Of a stretch of DNA of 64,000 nt, positions 1-7,436 are shown one piece after another. The notes beneath the pieces were generated by a model. That model was not told the origin of the DNA. It saw only the letters and a list, made by a program, of their open reading frames with translations, and did not search any database. The DNA comes from SSF26 sp037443945. Its GTDB lineage: Bacteria > Chloroflexota > Anaerolineae > J102. Both the position numbers and the translations under genes were made by a program. Each line of letters begins with the position of its first letter. Position 1 is the first letter of the stretch. Location of the stretch: contig JBBINH010000002.1 of the NCBI GenBank assembly GCA_037443945.1, positions 62,001 through 126,000 of the forward strand, in the 5' to 3' direction.

Positions 1-299
1 TAGTCCACCCGATCGGCCGGGAAAACAGGCACGGCCAGATCGTCGAGGGTGAGATAACCGCGCCGAACCAGGTCGAAGAGGTCGAGCAACAGCGGGTTGC
101 CGGCAAAGGCCGAGAAGCACTGATAGGGAGAATCCCCATAGCCGGTCGGTCCCAGCGGGAGAACCTGCCATAGCTGTTGTTTGGCGCCGACCAGCCAGTC
201 GACAAAGTGATAGGCCGCTTTACCCAGGTCACCGATACCGAAAGGACCCGGCAGCGATGTGGGGTGAAGGAGAATACCGCTAACGCGCTCGGTGAACAT
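1..299 (-). CDS. malQ: 4-alpha-glucanotransferase, N-terminal part (gene runs off the window start)
   Basis: The first 99 codons of a minus-strand gene are present. They begin MFTERVSGILLHPTSLPGPF, continue with a GIGDLG turn, and reach a WQVLPLGPTGYGDSPYQ block. These are the hallmark N-terminal motifs of GH77 amylomaltase (MalQ), which transfers alpha-1,4-glucan segments between maltodextrins in the cytoplasm. A GAGGGA-like ribosome site lies just upstream of the ATG at 297-299, which supports the start. The catalytic Asp/Glu residues lie outside the window, so activity cannot be judged. The gene is in the same orientation as the deacetylase-family gene behind it (325-1401), 25 bases away, so the two may be co-transcribed. 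Confidence 0.9.
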   Translation of the reverse strand, partial: MFTERVSGILLHPTSLPGPFGIGDLGKAAYHFVDWLVGAKQQLWQVLPLGPTGYGDSPYQCFSAFAGNPLLLDLFDLVRRGYLTLDDLAVPVFPADRVD

Positions 300-324
300 C
301 AAAGCTCCCTCGGGGAAAACTTGC

Positions 325-1401
325 TTAGAGTTTATGAAGAGTCCGTAACTCGGTGATAAGGCCGGCTACTCCACGCGAAGGCATCGGGGCCGGTCCAAAG
401 GGGTCGGAAATAGGAGCGGCGGGGTCTTCCAGGAGGCGCAGCGTGTTGAGGATGGCGTGGGGGAGGACTTCCAGGTCATACCCTCCTTCGAGGACGATGA
501 CCAGTCGCCCTTGACATAGTTCAGCGGCCAAAGCACATACCTGGCGTGTCAGAAGGGCATAGCCGGCCAGGCTCAGTTGTTCCATGGCCAGGGGATCGCG
601 CCAGTGCGCATCATAGCCGGCCGATACCAGGATGAGATCAGGCCGAAAGCGACGGGCAAAGGGCACGAGCAGGCTCGTAAACACCTGTTCGTAGCCCTCA
701 TCCCCGACCCCTGGCGGTAAGGGCACGTTCAACGTCGTCCCCTGTCCGGGACCACGGCCGATGTGATGGGCCGCGCCGGTGCCCGGATAGAAGGGGTATT
801 GATGGGTTGAGAAAAAGGCGACGGTGGGATCGTCGTCAAAAATGGCTTCGGTGCCGTTGCCGTGGTGGACGTCCCAATCCACGATCAGCACGCGCTCGAT
901 CCCGAATTCCCGCTGCGCTACGCGGGCAGCTACGGCGACATTGGCGAACAGACAAAAGCCCATGGCCCGTGCGGGCAGGGCGTGGTGTCCTGGCGGCCGC
1001 ATGAGCGACATCCCGTTGCGCACCTCGCCGGTCAGAACGGTGGCTACCAGGTTGACGGCAGCGCCCACGGCGGCCAGGGCAGCTTCGTAGGAACCGGCGA
1101 CGACGTAGGTGTCGGGATCGAGATGACCGCCGCCACTGCGCGCCAGGCGCGCGACGTGGTCGATGTAAGACCGCGGATGGACGTGTTGTAAGCGTTCCAG
1201 ACTGACCGGTGTGACCGGAATGGCCCGTAACCGTGTCAGGATGCCGTCTTGCTGAAGAAGCCGCATCGTGCCGGCCAGACGACGGCGGTTTTCCGGGTGT
1301 CCGGCCAGGGTGTGCTGTTGCTCGATAGGGTCATACGCGTAAGCTGTCGTCACGGATGGGATCATACAATCGGCGGATGCCGGTTGCCAAAACGAAGGCA
1401 T
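325..1401 (-). CDS. Histone deacetylase/AcuC/AphA family zinc hydrolase
   Basis: This 358-residue protein has all core motifs of the arginase-deacetylase fold: RPPGHH (His139-His140, the charge-relay pair), GFCLFANVAVAA, DWDVHHGNGT (zinc ligands Asp177 and His179), STHQYPFYPGTG, SAGYDAHWRDP (third zinc ligand Asp264) and LEGGYD (the transition-state Tyr308). It should therefore be an active Zn-dependent deacetylase of acetyl-lysine, acetylpolyamine or a similar amide; the sequence does not distinguish these. An alternative start at the ATG ending at 1365 (MIPSVTTAYAYDP) would trim 12 residues and begins closer to where the family usually starts; neither start has a clear ribosome site. It is divergent from the riboflavin-transport operon. 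Confidence 0.9.
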   Translation of the reverse strand: MPSFWQPASADCMIPSVTTAYAYDPIEQQHTLAGHPENRRRLAGTMRLLQQDGILTRLRAIPVTPVSLERLQHVHPRSYIDHVARLARSGGGHLDPDTYVVAGSYEAALAAVGAAVNLVATVLTGEVRNGMSLMRPPGHHALPARAMGFCLFANVAVAARVAQREFGIERVLIVDWDVHHGNGTEAIFDDDPTVAFFSTHQYPFYPGTGAAHHIGRGPGQGTTLNVPLPPGVGDEGYEQVFTSLLVPFARRFRPDLILVSAGYDAHWRDPLAMEQLSLAGYALLTRQVCALAAELCQGRLVIVLEGGYDLEVLPHAILNTLRLLEDPAAPISDPFGPAPMPSRGVAGLITELRTLHKL

Positions 1402-1529
1402 CCACAGACAAGGACGGCGGGTTGTACGCCGGTCCGGCAGGGGCCATGGACAAACCGTTCACCCGTAGGCCGTGTTGGTCGGACAGGGTATTCCGTGTGT
1501 TCCCGATGTTACAACCCTCGTGCCCAACT

Positions 1530-1559
1530 TTTACAGCCGCGCCGTGGTCGTGGTATCAT
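1530..1559 (+). promoter_or_regulatory. Candidate sigma70-type promoter of the FMN-riboswitch operon
   Basis: TTTACA (1530-1535) is followed after 18 bases by TATCAT (1554-1559). The -10 is extended by an upstream TG, giving TGGTATCAT. Transcription would start near 1566-1570, about 10-15 bases before the 5' strand of riboswitch helix P1, which is where a promoter is expected. The assignment rests on consensus match and position only. Confidence 0.55.
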
Positions 1560-1579
1560 AATAAAGCTACTATACCCAA

Positions 1580-1808
1580 GACCTTCAGGGCAGGGTGAGC
1601 GTTGATGCCGGTTCTTCCGGTGTTGGCGCAATTCCCGACCGGCGGTAAGGCAGGCTTGCCTGCCGAGCCCGCGAGCGGCCTCGGCCCATCCTCCTCCCAG
1701 GAAAGGGCATAGCGCCGGCGCCATACTCACAAGGCGCCATCGTGCCGAGGTGTCAGCAGATCCGGTGCAAAGCCGGAGCCGACGGTACAGTCCGGATGGG
1801 AGAAGGTC
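1580..1808 (+). ncRNA. FMN riboswitch (RFN element) aptamer
   Basis: The conserved RFN core is plainly present: CAGGGTGAGC, AATTCCCGACCGGCGGTA, AGCCCGCGAGCGGC, GATCCGGTG, AAGCCGGAGCCGACGGTACA and GTCCGGATGGGAGAAGG. P1 closes with GACCTTC at 1580-1586 pairing GAAGGTC at 1802-1808. The P2 hairpin is longer than usual (GCG...CCGG TTCTT CCGG...CGC, about 1598-1628). Between the GAGCGGC and GATCCGG segments lies a variable arm of about 80 bases. FMN binding is known to switch such aptamers into a terminating form. The intrinsic terminator at 1856-1889 and the transporter genes behind it fit repression of flavin uptake when FMN is abundant. Confidence 0.97.
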
Positions 1809-1855
1809 GTGTTCCGCAGGCATCTTGCGCGAGATGCCCGTCTGCGTTTGCACGC

Positions 1856-1889
1856 GGCGATCAGGCACGACCTGGTCGCCGTTTTTTTT
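1856..1889 (+). terminator. Rho-independent terminator, expression platform of the FMN riboswitch
   Basis: GGCGATCAGG (1856-1865) pairs with CCTGGTCGCC (1871-1880) around the loop CACGA, with one G-T wobble. It is followed at once by G and eight T residues. This is a textbook intrinsic terminator placed between the aptamer and the first ATG at 1906, so it is the likely switching element. Confidence 0.93.
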
Positions 1890-1905
1890 GACAACCGGTG
1901 AAACG

Positions 1906-2778
1906 ATGCGTCAACAAACCCGACTTTTGAACCCGCTTCCTGCCGTTGATATTGTGGAAGGGCCACCTCCGGCCCCGGCCATAGACAAGCTGTCTCGGTG
2001 GCTGGTTAATGAGCGTCGCCTGCGGATCGGTCGCGCCCTTGTCGCCGTGGGGACCGTGCTGCTCTTCCTTGTGGTCTGGGAGGGCCTGGTGACCTGGCAG
2101 GCCTATCCGAGTTTTATCCTGCCGCGGCCGTTGGAGGTGTGGCTAAAGTTCCGGTTGATGGTGATGGATGGTAGCCTGGGGCGCCATCTAAGCATCACGT
2201 TGGTCGAAATCCTTCTGGGACTGGCGCTGGGATTGGGCACGGCGGCGGTGTTGGGTTATGTCCTGGCCAAATCGGTGGCGTTGGAGCGATTGCTGGCGCC
2301 TTATATCGTGGCGTTGCAGTCGTTTCCGATTATTGCCATTGCCCCTTTGTTGGTCATCTGGATTCGCGATGGCTTACTGCGCACCGTCCTGATCTGTGCG
2401 CTCACGCTCTTTTTCCCGGCATTGGTCAATACCATTGTGGGGCTGCGCAGCGTGGAACCGGAGCTGTTGGCGTTGATGCGTTCCTTGCGGGCCACCCGCT
2501 GGCAGCTTTTCACCCGGTTGGAGGTGCCTGCGGCCTTGCCGGTGCTCTTCGGGGGGATGAAGGTCGGGACCACCCTGGCCGTGATCGGGGCCGTGATCGG
2601 CGAATTCGTGGGCTCCGATCGGGGATTGGGCTTTCTCATCAATCTGGCCCGGGGTTTGCTCGATACGCCCATGCTGTTTGTGGCGCTTTTTACGCTTGTG
2701 GCTATCGCTTTGGCTTTGTATGGCTTTGTCAGTCTGCTGGAATATCGGCTACTGGCTTGGCGCCGGTTGAGTGGCTAG
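1906..2778 (+). CDS. ribX: ABC transporter permease, riboflavin/flavin-type (RibX-like)
   Basis: The protein has 290 residues counted from ATG 1906 (MRQQTRLLNPLP). A longer in-frame reading from 1750 would run back through the riboswitch and terminator and is rejected. It has about six hydrophobic segments and the binding-protein-dependent permease (SsuC/TauC-type) EAA region, ending VIGEFVGSDRGLGFLI. Its place behind an FMN riboswitch and ahead of an NMT1/THI5-like lipoprotein matches the RibXY riboflavin transporter described from Chloroflexus and others. The substrate is inferred from that context, not from the permease sequence itself. It is followed by the lipoprotein gene after 39 bases. 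Confidence 0.85.
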   Translation: MRQQTRLLNPLPAVDIVEGPPPAPAIDKLSRWLVNERRLRIGRALVAVGTVLLFLVVWEGLVTWQAYPSFILPRPLEVWLKFRLMVMDGSLGRHLSITLVEILLGLALGLGTAAVLGYVLAKSVALERLLAPYIVALQSFPIIAIAPLLVIWIRDGLLRTVLICALTLFFPALVNTIVGLRSVEPELLALMRSLRATRWQLFTRLEVPAALPVLFGGMKVGTTLAVIGAVIGEFVGSDRGLGFLINLARGLLDTPMLFVALFTLVAIALALYGFVSLLEYRLLAWRRLSG

Positions 2779-2817
2779 TTCCCGGATTATCACGCTCAAA
2801 TCTCCAGGAGGTTATTC

Positions 2818-3825
2818 ATGCATCGGTTGTTCTTTGTCGTGCTCAGCCTTTCCCTGCTCGTTGCCGGTTGTGCGGCGCCGGCCTTACCGGCGGCGCCGGC
2901 GGCTACACCCACGCCTACGGCCGTCAAACTGGGGTTGGGTTACATTCCCAGCGTTCAGTTTGCGCCCTTTTATGTGGCTATCGAGAAGGGTTATTTCGCC
3001 CGCGAGGGCATCAACGTCGAGTTGGAGCACGGGTTTGAAACGGATTTTCTCAAGCTGCTCGGCACGCATGAGCGTCAGTTCATCATCGCCAGCGGCGAAC
3101 AGACGATTATCGGCCGCAGCCAGGGCTTGCCTGTAACGTATGTGGCGGCCTGGTATCGGCGGTTTCCGGTCGTGCTTTTTGCACCGGCGGATAAGGGCAT
3201 CGCCGCGCCTGCGGACCTGGCCGGCAAACGGGTTGGGATTCCCGGTTTGTTCGGTGCCAGCTATGTGGCCTGGAAAGCCCTGGTCCTGGCGGCCGGCGTA
3301 CCGGAGGACCGGGTGACGTTGGAGAGCATCGGCTTCACGCAGGCAGCCGCCGTCAGCGAGGGCTTGGTCGATGCCGCTCTGGATTACACGGTAAACGGAC
3401 CGGTGCAGTTGCGGCTGGCCGGTCGCAAGGTAGTCGAGATCGCCGTCGATGATTACATGGCGATTCCCTCGAACGGCCTGGTGACCAACGAAGCCACCAT
3501 CGCCGCTCAACCAGAGCTGGTCGAGGGCATGGTGCGGGCCATCCTCTCCGGGATTCGCTACACCCTTGATCATCCGGACGAGGCCTTTGCTATCAGCCTC
3601 AAGTTCGTCCCCGAAGCGGCTCAACAAGAGGCGGTCAATCGCGCCATTTTCGATGCCTCGTTGGCCCTGTGGCAACCGGGCGAGGGCGAGCGGCTGGGGT
3701 TCACCGACCCGGCTATCTGGCCACCGACGGCAGAATTCATGCTGCAGGCCGGATTGATCGATCGCCCCGTGGCGACCGACGGCATCTGGACGAATCGCTT
3801 TGTCGAGGCGGCTAACGTGCCATGA
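2818..3825 (+). CDS. ribY: Substrate-binding lipoprotein of the flavin ABC importer (RibY-like, NMT1/THI5 family)
   Basis: This 335-residue lipoprotein has a signal peptide ending in the lipobox LVAG-Cys18, then a short Ala/Pro/Thr-rich spacer and an NMT1-like periplasmic-binding fold: LGYIPSVQFAPFYVAIEKGY, GINVELEHG, and a PADLAGKRVGIPG strand-turn typical of SsuA/THI5-like proteins. A perfect AGGAGG at 2806-2811 stands 6 bases before the ATG. FMN-riboswitch control and the RibX partner make riboflavin the best-supported ligand. Thiamine-precursor or sulfonate binding proteins share the fold and are the main alternatives. The stop overlaps the start of the ATPase gene. Confidence 0.85.
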   Translation: MHRLFFVVLSLSLLVAGCAAPALPAAPAATPTPTAVKLGLGYIPSVQFAPFYVAIEKGYFAREGINVELEHGFETDFLKLLGTHERQFIIASGEQTIIGRSQGLPVTYVAAWYRRFPVVLFAPADKGIAAPADLAGKRVGIPGLFGASYVAWKALVLAAGVPEDRVTLESIGFTQAAAVSEGLVDAALDYTVNGPVQLRLAGRKVVEIAVDDYMAIPSNGLVTNEATIAAQPELVEGMVRAILSGIRYTLDHPDEAFAISLKFVPEAAQQEAVNRAIFDASLALWQPGEGERLGFTDPAIWPPTAEFMLQAGLIDRPVATDGIWTNRFVEAANVP

Positions 3826-4595
3826 GTCCGCTTTTGGAATTACGCCATGTCAGCAAGGCATACGGCGACCCGGCCGATCCGCTCCATGCCCTGCACGATA
3901 TCTCGTTTCGGGTCGAACGAGGCGAGTTCGTGTGCATGGTCGGGCCTAGCGGCGGCGGCAAGTCCACGTTGCTCCGCCTGATCGCGGGTTTGCTCCGACC
4001 CACGGCTGGTGAGATTTGGCTGGATGGCCGGCCGGTGCGCGAGCCCAGCCCACGGGTGGGCATCGTTTTTCAAAGCGTCAACCTGATGCCCTGGCGCACC
4101 GTGGTGGACAATGTGGCGTTGCCTTTGGAGCTGGCGGGAGTGCCGCGGCCCCAGCGTCAGAAGGTGGCCCTGGAGCTCCTCGATCTGATGGGATTGGCCG
4201 GATTTGCCAGGCGCTATCCCCGCCAGCTTTCCGGCGGCATGCAGCAGCGGGCGGCCATTGCCCGTACCCTGGCCCAGGACCCGGACTTGCTGCTCCTGGA
4301 TGAGCCTTTCGGCGCGCTGGATGCCATCACACGCGAGTATCTGAATCGGGAGCTTTTGCGGATTCATCACCTGCGGAAGCAGACGATTTTCATGGTCACC
4401 CATGCGATAGGCGAGGCGGTGTTCCTGGCCGATCGGGTGCTGGTGTTATCGGCACGGCCGGGCACCCTCCGCTGCGAAATCCCCATCCCCTTGCCCCACC
4501 CGCGCGGGGAGGAGACCTTGAGCGATCCGACCTATGTGGCGCTGACGCAGCAGGTGCGGGCGGCTATCAGGGACAGTCAAGTGTTGGACTTCTGA
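3822..4595 (+). CDS. ABC transporter ATP-binding protein of the flavin importer
   Basis: This 257-residue nucleotide-binding subunit starts in an ATGA overlap with the lipoprotein gene. All ATPase motifs are intact: Walker A GPSGGGKST (41-49), Q-loop FQSVNLMPWRT, signature LSGGMQQR (136-143), Walker B LLLLDEP (157-162) and H-loop His194. It is of the SsuB/TauB/ThiZ type, which energises nitrate-, sulfonate- and NMT1-type importers. Its tight coupling makes this a complete three-gene importer. Transcription probably ends at the hairpin 4597-4631. Confidence 0.9.
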   Translation: MSPLLELRHVSKAYGDPADPLHALHDISFRVERGEFVCMVGPSGGGKSTLLRLIAGLLRPTAGEIWLDGRPVREPSPRVGIVFQSVNLMPWRTVVDNVALPLELAGVPRPQRQKVALELLDLMGLAGFARRYPRQLSGGMQQRAAIARTLAQDPDLLLLDEPFGALDAITREYLNRELLRIHHLRKQTIFMVTHAIGEAVFLADRVLVLSARPGTLRCEIPIPLPHPRGEETLSDPTYVALTQQVRAAIRDSQVLDF

Positions 4596-4596
4596 A

Positions 4597-4631
4597 GCGA
4601 GGTGGCCGAGCCGCATGTTCGGCCACCTCGC
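4597..4631 (+). terminator. Strong hairpin after the flavin-transport operon
   Basis: GCGAGGTGGCCGA (4597-4609) and TCGGCCACCTCGC (4619-4631) form a perfect 13-bp stem with a 9-base loop, starting two bases after the stop codon. There is no immediate T run (one TTTTT occurs at 4645-4649), so it may terminate inefficiently or protect the 3' end. Confidence 0.75.
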
Positions 4632-4646
4632 GCAACCGTATCTGTT

Positions 4647-4674
4647 TTTGCTCTGGGGATGCCTGTGGTATCAT
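4647..4674 (+). promoter_or_regulatory. Candidate promoter for the secreted glycosidase-like gene
   Basis: TTTGCT (4647-4652), a 16-base spacer and an extended -10 TGGTATCAT (4666-4674) precede the gene at 4890. The same nine bases TGGTATCAT form the proposed -10 of the riboswitch promoter. The leader would be about 210 bases long. Confidence 0.4.
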
Positions 4675-4822
4675 CGCCAAGTTCCGGTGGCTGTCGGCGA
4701 CGTTAACATTTTGTCATGCGCCTGACCTGAGCCATTCATGCCGTTTTCACCTCATTCCCCTAGAATGGCACTGCAGTGACGGCCATGGCGTAGCGAGATG
4801 GTTGTCTGCCCATGCCCCCGTC

Positions 4823-4856
4823 TTGCCGGGACGGTCAGCCCCCGCCGTCGCGGCAA
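4823..4856 (+). other. Hairpin in the leader of the glycosidase-like gene
   Basis: TTGCCG (4823-4828) pairs with CGGCAA (4851-4856), and inside it GACGG (4830-4834) pairs with CCGTC (4845-4849), with one G/G mismatch. A 10-base perfect palindrome CACTGCAGTG lies upstream at 4769-4778. I do not recognise a known riboswitch class. Together with the long leader they could be a regulatory structure. The rest of 4632-4889 shows no gene. Confidence 0.4.
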
Positions 4857-4889
4857 TCTTATCTCAAGCTTATGGAGGTACTTTGCATC

Positions 4890-7364
4890 ATGATGAGTAA
4901 GAAGGGGTTCCTTCTTCTCAGCACGGCGTTTATTGTCGTGACTTTGATGGCTTTTGCCGTGGCGGCTGACGAGCCGGTGCTTCCGCCGGTGGAGCCGACC
5001 ACGGTCGCACCGGCCCAACCCGAAGCAAGTGATTATGCCCCTCCGCCGGCAGGACAGCCGGGCTTTTATATCGAGAACGGTCGTTTCAACATCTTGCAGC
5101 CGGCCCAGGCCTATTATGCGACCGGGTCGTTCGGTTTTTGGGCCTGGTCTTCCCTCAATCCAGCGCGAGGGAGTTACAACTGGGAGATCCTCGATACCTG
5201 GGTGGCCGACAGCATCGCTGCCGGCTATGAAACCGTCGGCATTGCCCTCAAAACCTATACCGGTCGTTTTGTGGGATGCCAGTTTCAGGGCATCGATATG
5301 ACCCCGGCCTGGGTGCTGGCCGGTCAGGACGGTATCCGTGGCAACGCCGACGATCCTGTCCTGTTGTCAAGTGTGCCGGATCGTCGTGATTGCGATAGGG
5401 ATGGCAATCCCGATAACGGTCCCTGGTACCTGATCCAGTACAACCACCCTTACTACAAAAGCAACTACATTGCCTTCATCAACGCGTTGGCCGACCATTT
5501 GTTCAGCGCGCCTTATCGCGACCGGGTGGCCTGGGTGGCCATCGGCACGGGCAAGGATGGTGAGAACAAACCGGCCGATGATGACGACGATCCCACCTTG
5601 CTGGCCAACGGTCTTAGCACCGAGGCCTGGATCTTGCATGTCCAGGAGATTATCGAGACGTATCGCGCAGCGTTTTACGATGGGTCGGGATTCCCGCGCA
5701 TTCAACTCGTCTTGCAGAATGCGCCCTTTTATCGCAGCCCCATCGAGCGGCGCGACCTGGCCAATTACGCGGCCACGCGGCGGATTGGGCTTTCCATCAA
5801 CAACATTACGTCCGATTTCAACTCGGTTGAATCATGCGCCAGTCCCAATTCGAACACGCGTTGCACGGGCATCTACGATCAGGCGCGGCAATACAACAGC
5901 ATTGCTCCGATCATGCTGGAAAGCTACGCGTACATGATGCCCACACCCAACGAGTTTTACTGGTCCATGGCGCGCGCGCTGGATGTCAGGGCCGACTACA
6001 TCCGCCTTTCCAGTTTCTGGAATACCCAGACCAATCCCGACAATTTGACCACGGCCGAATGGGCCAGCCGTTACATCGGGACGGGCTTCGCCGAAGGCCA
6101 GCGCCGACCGCCCAGCGTGTGGTCGCGCATGCGAGAGCATAAAGACCCCTGCTACCTGGGTTACGCCTTCATCAATCCCTGTAACTTCTGGCCGACCAAC
6201 GGCAACTACGAGTTTTATCTCACCCAGCTCCACCTGCCCCAGTTCGGCGGTGTGACCATCCCCGTCACCGATGACGATCGCATCCGCATCACCGGCTGGG
6301 ATCACAGCGAATCGAACGTGGTTGACAAGCGCTGGCACTACAACACGAGTCCCTTTGACCAGAAATTGCGCGATGCCGGTCTTTTCGCCCTGACCCCCAG
6401 CGGTGTCCAGAATCAGGTCGATCCGGGGTGGGTGGCACGGCGTAGCGATCAGGCCACGAATAACACCAAGTTCATTTTCGACGCCGCCGATCGCTACTTT
6501 GCCCGCTCGCAGCCGCCGGCCGAAAGCACCTTCAAGGTCGTCATCACCGTGACCTATCTGGATGTGGGCAACGACCAGTGGTTGCTGGTCTACGATTCGA
6601 CGACAGGGCCCAGGGCGGCCACGGTGTACGCCATCAACGATTGGAATGTGCGCCGTGGATTGGCCGTGGACGACTTTTTACCGGTAGATGGCCGTGTCCT
6701 GCCTCCGGTCAATTACGTCCAGAAGACCGGAACGAATCGCTGGAAGGTGGCGACCTTCGTCATCGAGGACGGCAACTTTAACAACCTGGTGCTCAACGAG
6801 GCCCGTGCCGACTTTTACATCGAATCCCGCAGTCCCAGCGGCCAGAAGGACGGCGATGAGTACATCCACCACGTGGATGTGCGCAAGGTGGACGAATTTA
6901 TCGAAGTAACACCGACGCCGACGCCGACCACGGCGCCGACGGCCACGCCCACGCCGACGGCCACACCGATGCCGACGGCCACGCCCACGCCTACCGCCAC
7001 CCCGACGCCCACACCCTCCACCGGCAGCATCGTCGGCAAGGTCTATTACGATCGCAACCAGAACCGTCAGCCCGATCCCGGCGAGGGTTTGGCCGGCGGT
7101 GTGTTGGTCCTGAGCGGTCCTACCCATGCGCAGACCACCTCGGCGGTAGACGGCTCGTATGGCTTCCATGCCTTGCCGCCCGGTAGCTACGTGCTACGTT
7201 CGACGCCGCCGGCAGGCTACAACCGGGCCGATCCCGACACGGTGGCGCTTTTCGTCCAGGCCAATACCATCTTGACCTGGGACTTTGCCCACGAACCTCT
7301 ACCGGATACGACGCCTTCGCCTCCCGCAGGCGAGCCCCTCTATCTGCCGCTGTTACGGCGTTAG
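4890..7364 (+). CDS. Secreted glycosidase-like TIM-barrel protein with Thr-Pro linker and SdrD/Cna-B-like domain
   Basis: The protein has 824 residues from ATG 4890, with GGAGGT at 4874-4879 as ribosome site. A signal peptide (MMSKKGFLLLSTAFIVVTLM... AVAADE) leads into a GH42/GH5-like barrel region of about 470 residues (SLNPARGSYNWEILDTWVAD resembles the first strands of such barrels). A beta-sandwich of about 140 residues follows (VTYLDVGNDQWLLVYD ... IHHVDVRKV). Then come a Thr-Pro linker, a Cna-B/SdrD-like domain (GSIVGKVYYDRNQNRQPDPG, a Ca-binding-like DxNxxxxxDxGE pattern), and the tail LYLPLLRR. The barrel-sandwich pair recurs in the 10408 protein. The exact glycosidase family and substrate are not recognised. 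It is probably extracellular and cell-surface held. Confidence 0.8.
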   Translation: MMSKKGFLLLSTAFIVVTLMAFAVAADEPVLPPVEPTTVAPAQPEASDYAPPPAGQPGFYIENGRFNILQPAQAYYATGSFGFWAWSSLNPARGSYNWEILDTWVADSIAAGYETVGIALKTYTGRFVGCQFQGIDMTPAWVLAGQDGIRGNADDPVLLSSVPDRRDCDRDGNPDNGPWYLIQYNHPYYKSNYIAFINALADHLFSAPYRDRVAWVAIGTGKDGENKPADDDDDPTLLANGLSTEAWILHVQEIIETYRAAFYDGSGFPRIQLVLQNAPFYRSPIERRDLANYAATRRIGLSINNITSDFNSVESCASPNSNTRCTGIYDQARQYNSIAPIMLESYAYMMPTPNEFYWSMARALDVRADYIRLSSFWNTQTNPDNLTTAEWASRYIGTGFAEGQRRPPSVWSRMREHKDPCYLGYAFINPCNFWPTNGNYEFYLTQLHLPQFGGVTIPVTDDDRIRITGWDHSESNVVDKRWHYNTSPFDQKLRDAGLFALTPSGVQNQVDPGWVARRSDQATNNTKFIFDAADRYFARSQPPAESTFKVVITVTYLDVGNDQWLLVYDSTTGPRAATVYAINDWNVRRGLAVDDFLPVDGRVLPPVNYVQKTGTNRWKVATFVIEDGNFNNLVLNEARADFYIESRSPSGQKDGDEYIHHVDVRKVDEFIEVTPTPTPTTAPTATPTPTATPMPTATPTPTATPTPTPSTGSIVGKVYYDRNQNRQPDPGEGLAGGVLVLSGPTHAQTTSAVDGSYGFHALPPGSYVLRSTPPAGYNRADPDTVALFVQANTILTWDFAHEPLPDTTPSPPAGEPLYLPLLRR
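6909..7023 (+). repeat. Thr-Pro linker repeat (ACN-CCN)n
   Basis: About 38 codons alternate Thr and Pro with occasional Ala/Met, joining the beta-sandwich to the Cna-B-like domain. It is a coding low-complexity repeat, not a CRISPR array. Confidence 0.9.
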
Positions 7365-7402
7365 CCCGGCGGCAAGGCATTGACCACCCGCCTTCATTCT
7401 CG

Positions 7403-7436
7403 TCCGTTCCTGCCCTTATGGTTGGGCAGGAACGGA
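7403..7436 (+). terminator. Perfect 13-bp hairpin between two secreted-protein genes
   Basis: TCCGTTCCTGCCC (7403-7415) and GGGCAGGAACGGA (7424-7436) pair perfectly around an 8-base loop. It starts 39 bases after the stop of the upstream gene and is most simply a terminator or mRNA 3' stabiliser, though there is no T run. The first possible ATG of the next gene (7418) lies inside its loop. Confidence 0.6.

Noticed and set aside
1750..1905. Extension of the permease gene upstream through the riboswitch
   Set aside because: The region is the FMN aptamer and its terminator; translation there would cross the terminator stem, and the family-like protein starts at ATG 1906.
2884..3675. 263-codon minus-strand frame
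   Set aside because: Opposite the RibY-like lipoprotein gene; no motif, and the plus-strand gene has a perfect AGGAGG and lipobox.
4823..4856. Leader hairpin considered as a cyclic-di-GMP riboswitch
   Set aside because: The conserved core and tetraloop-receptor sequences of that class are not found; only a generic hairpin is supported.
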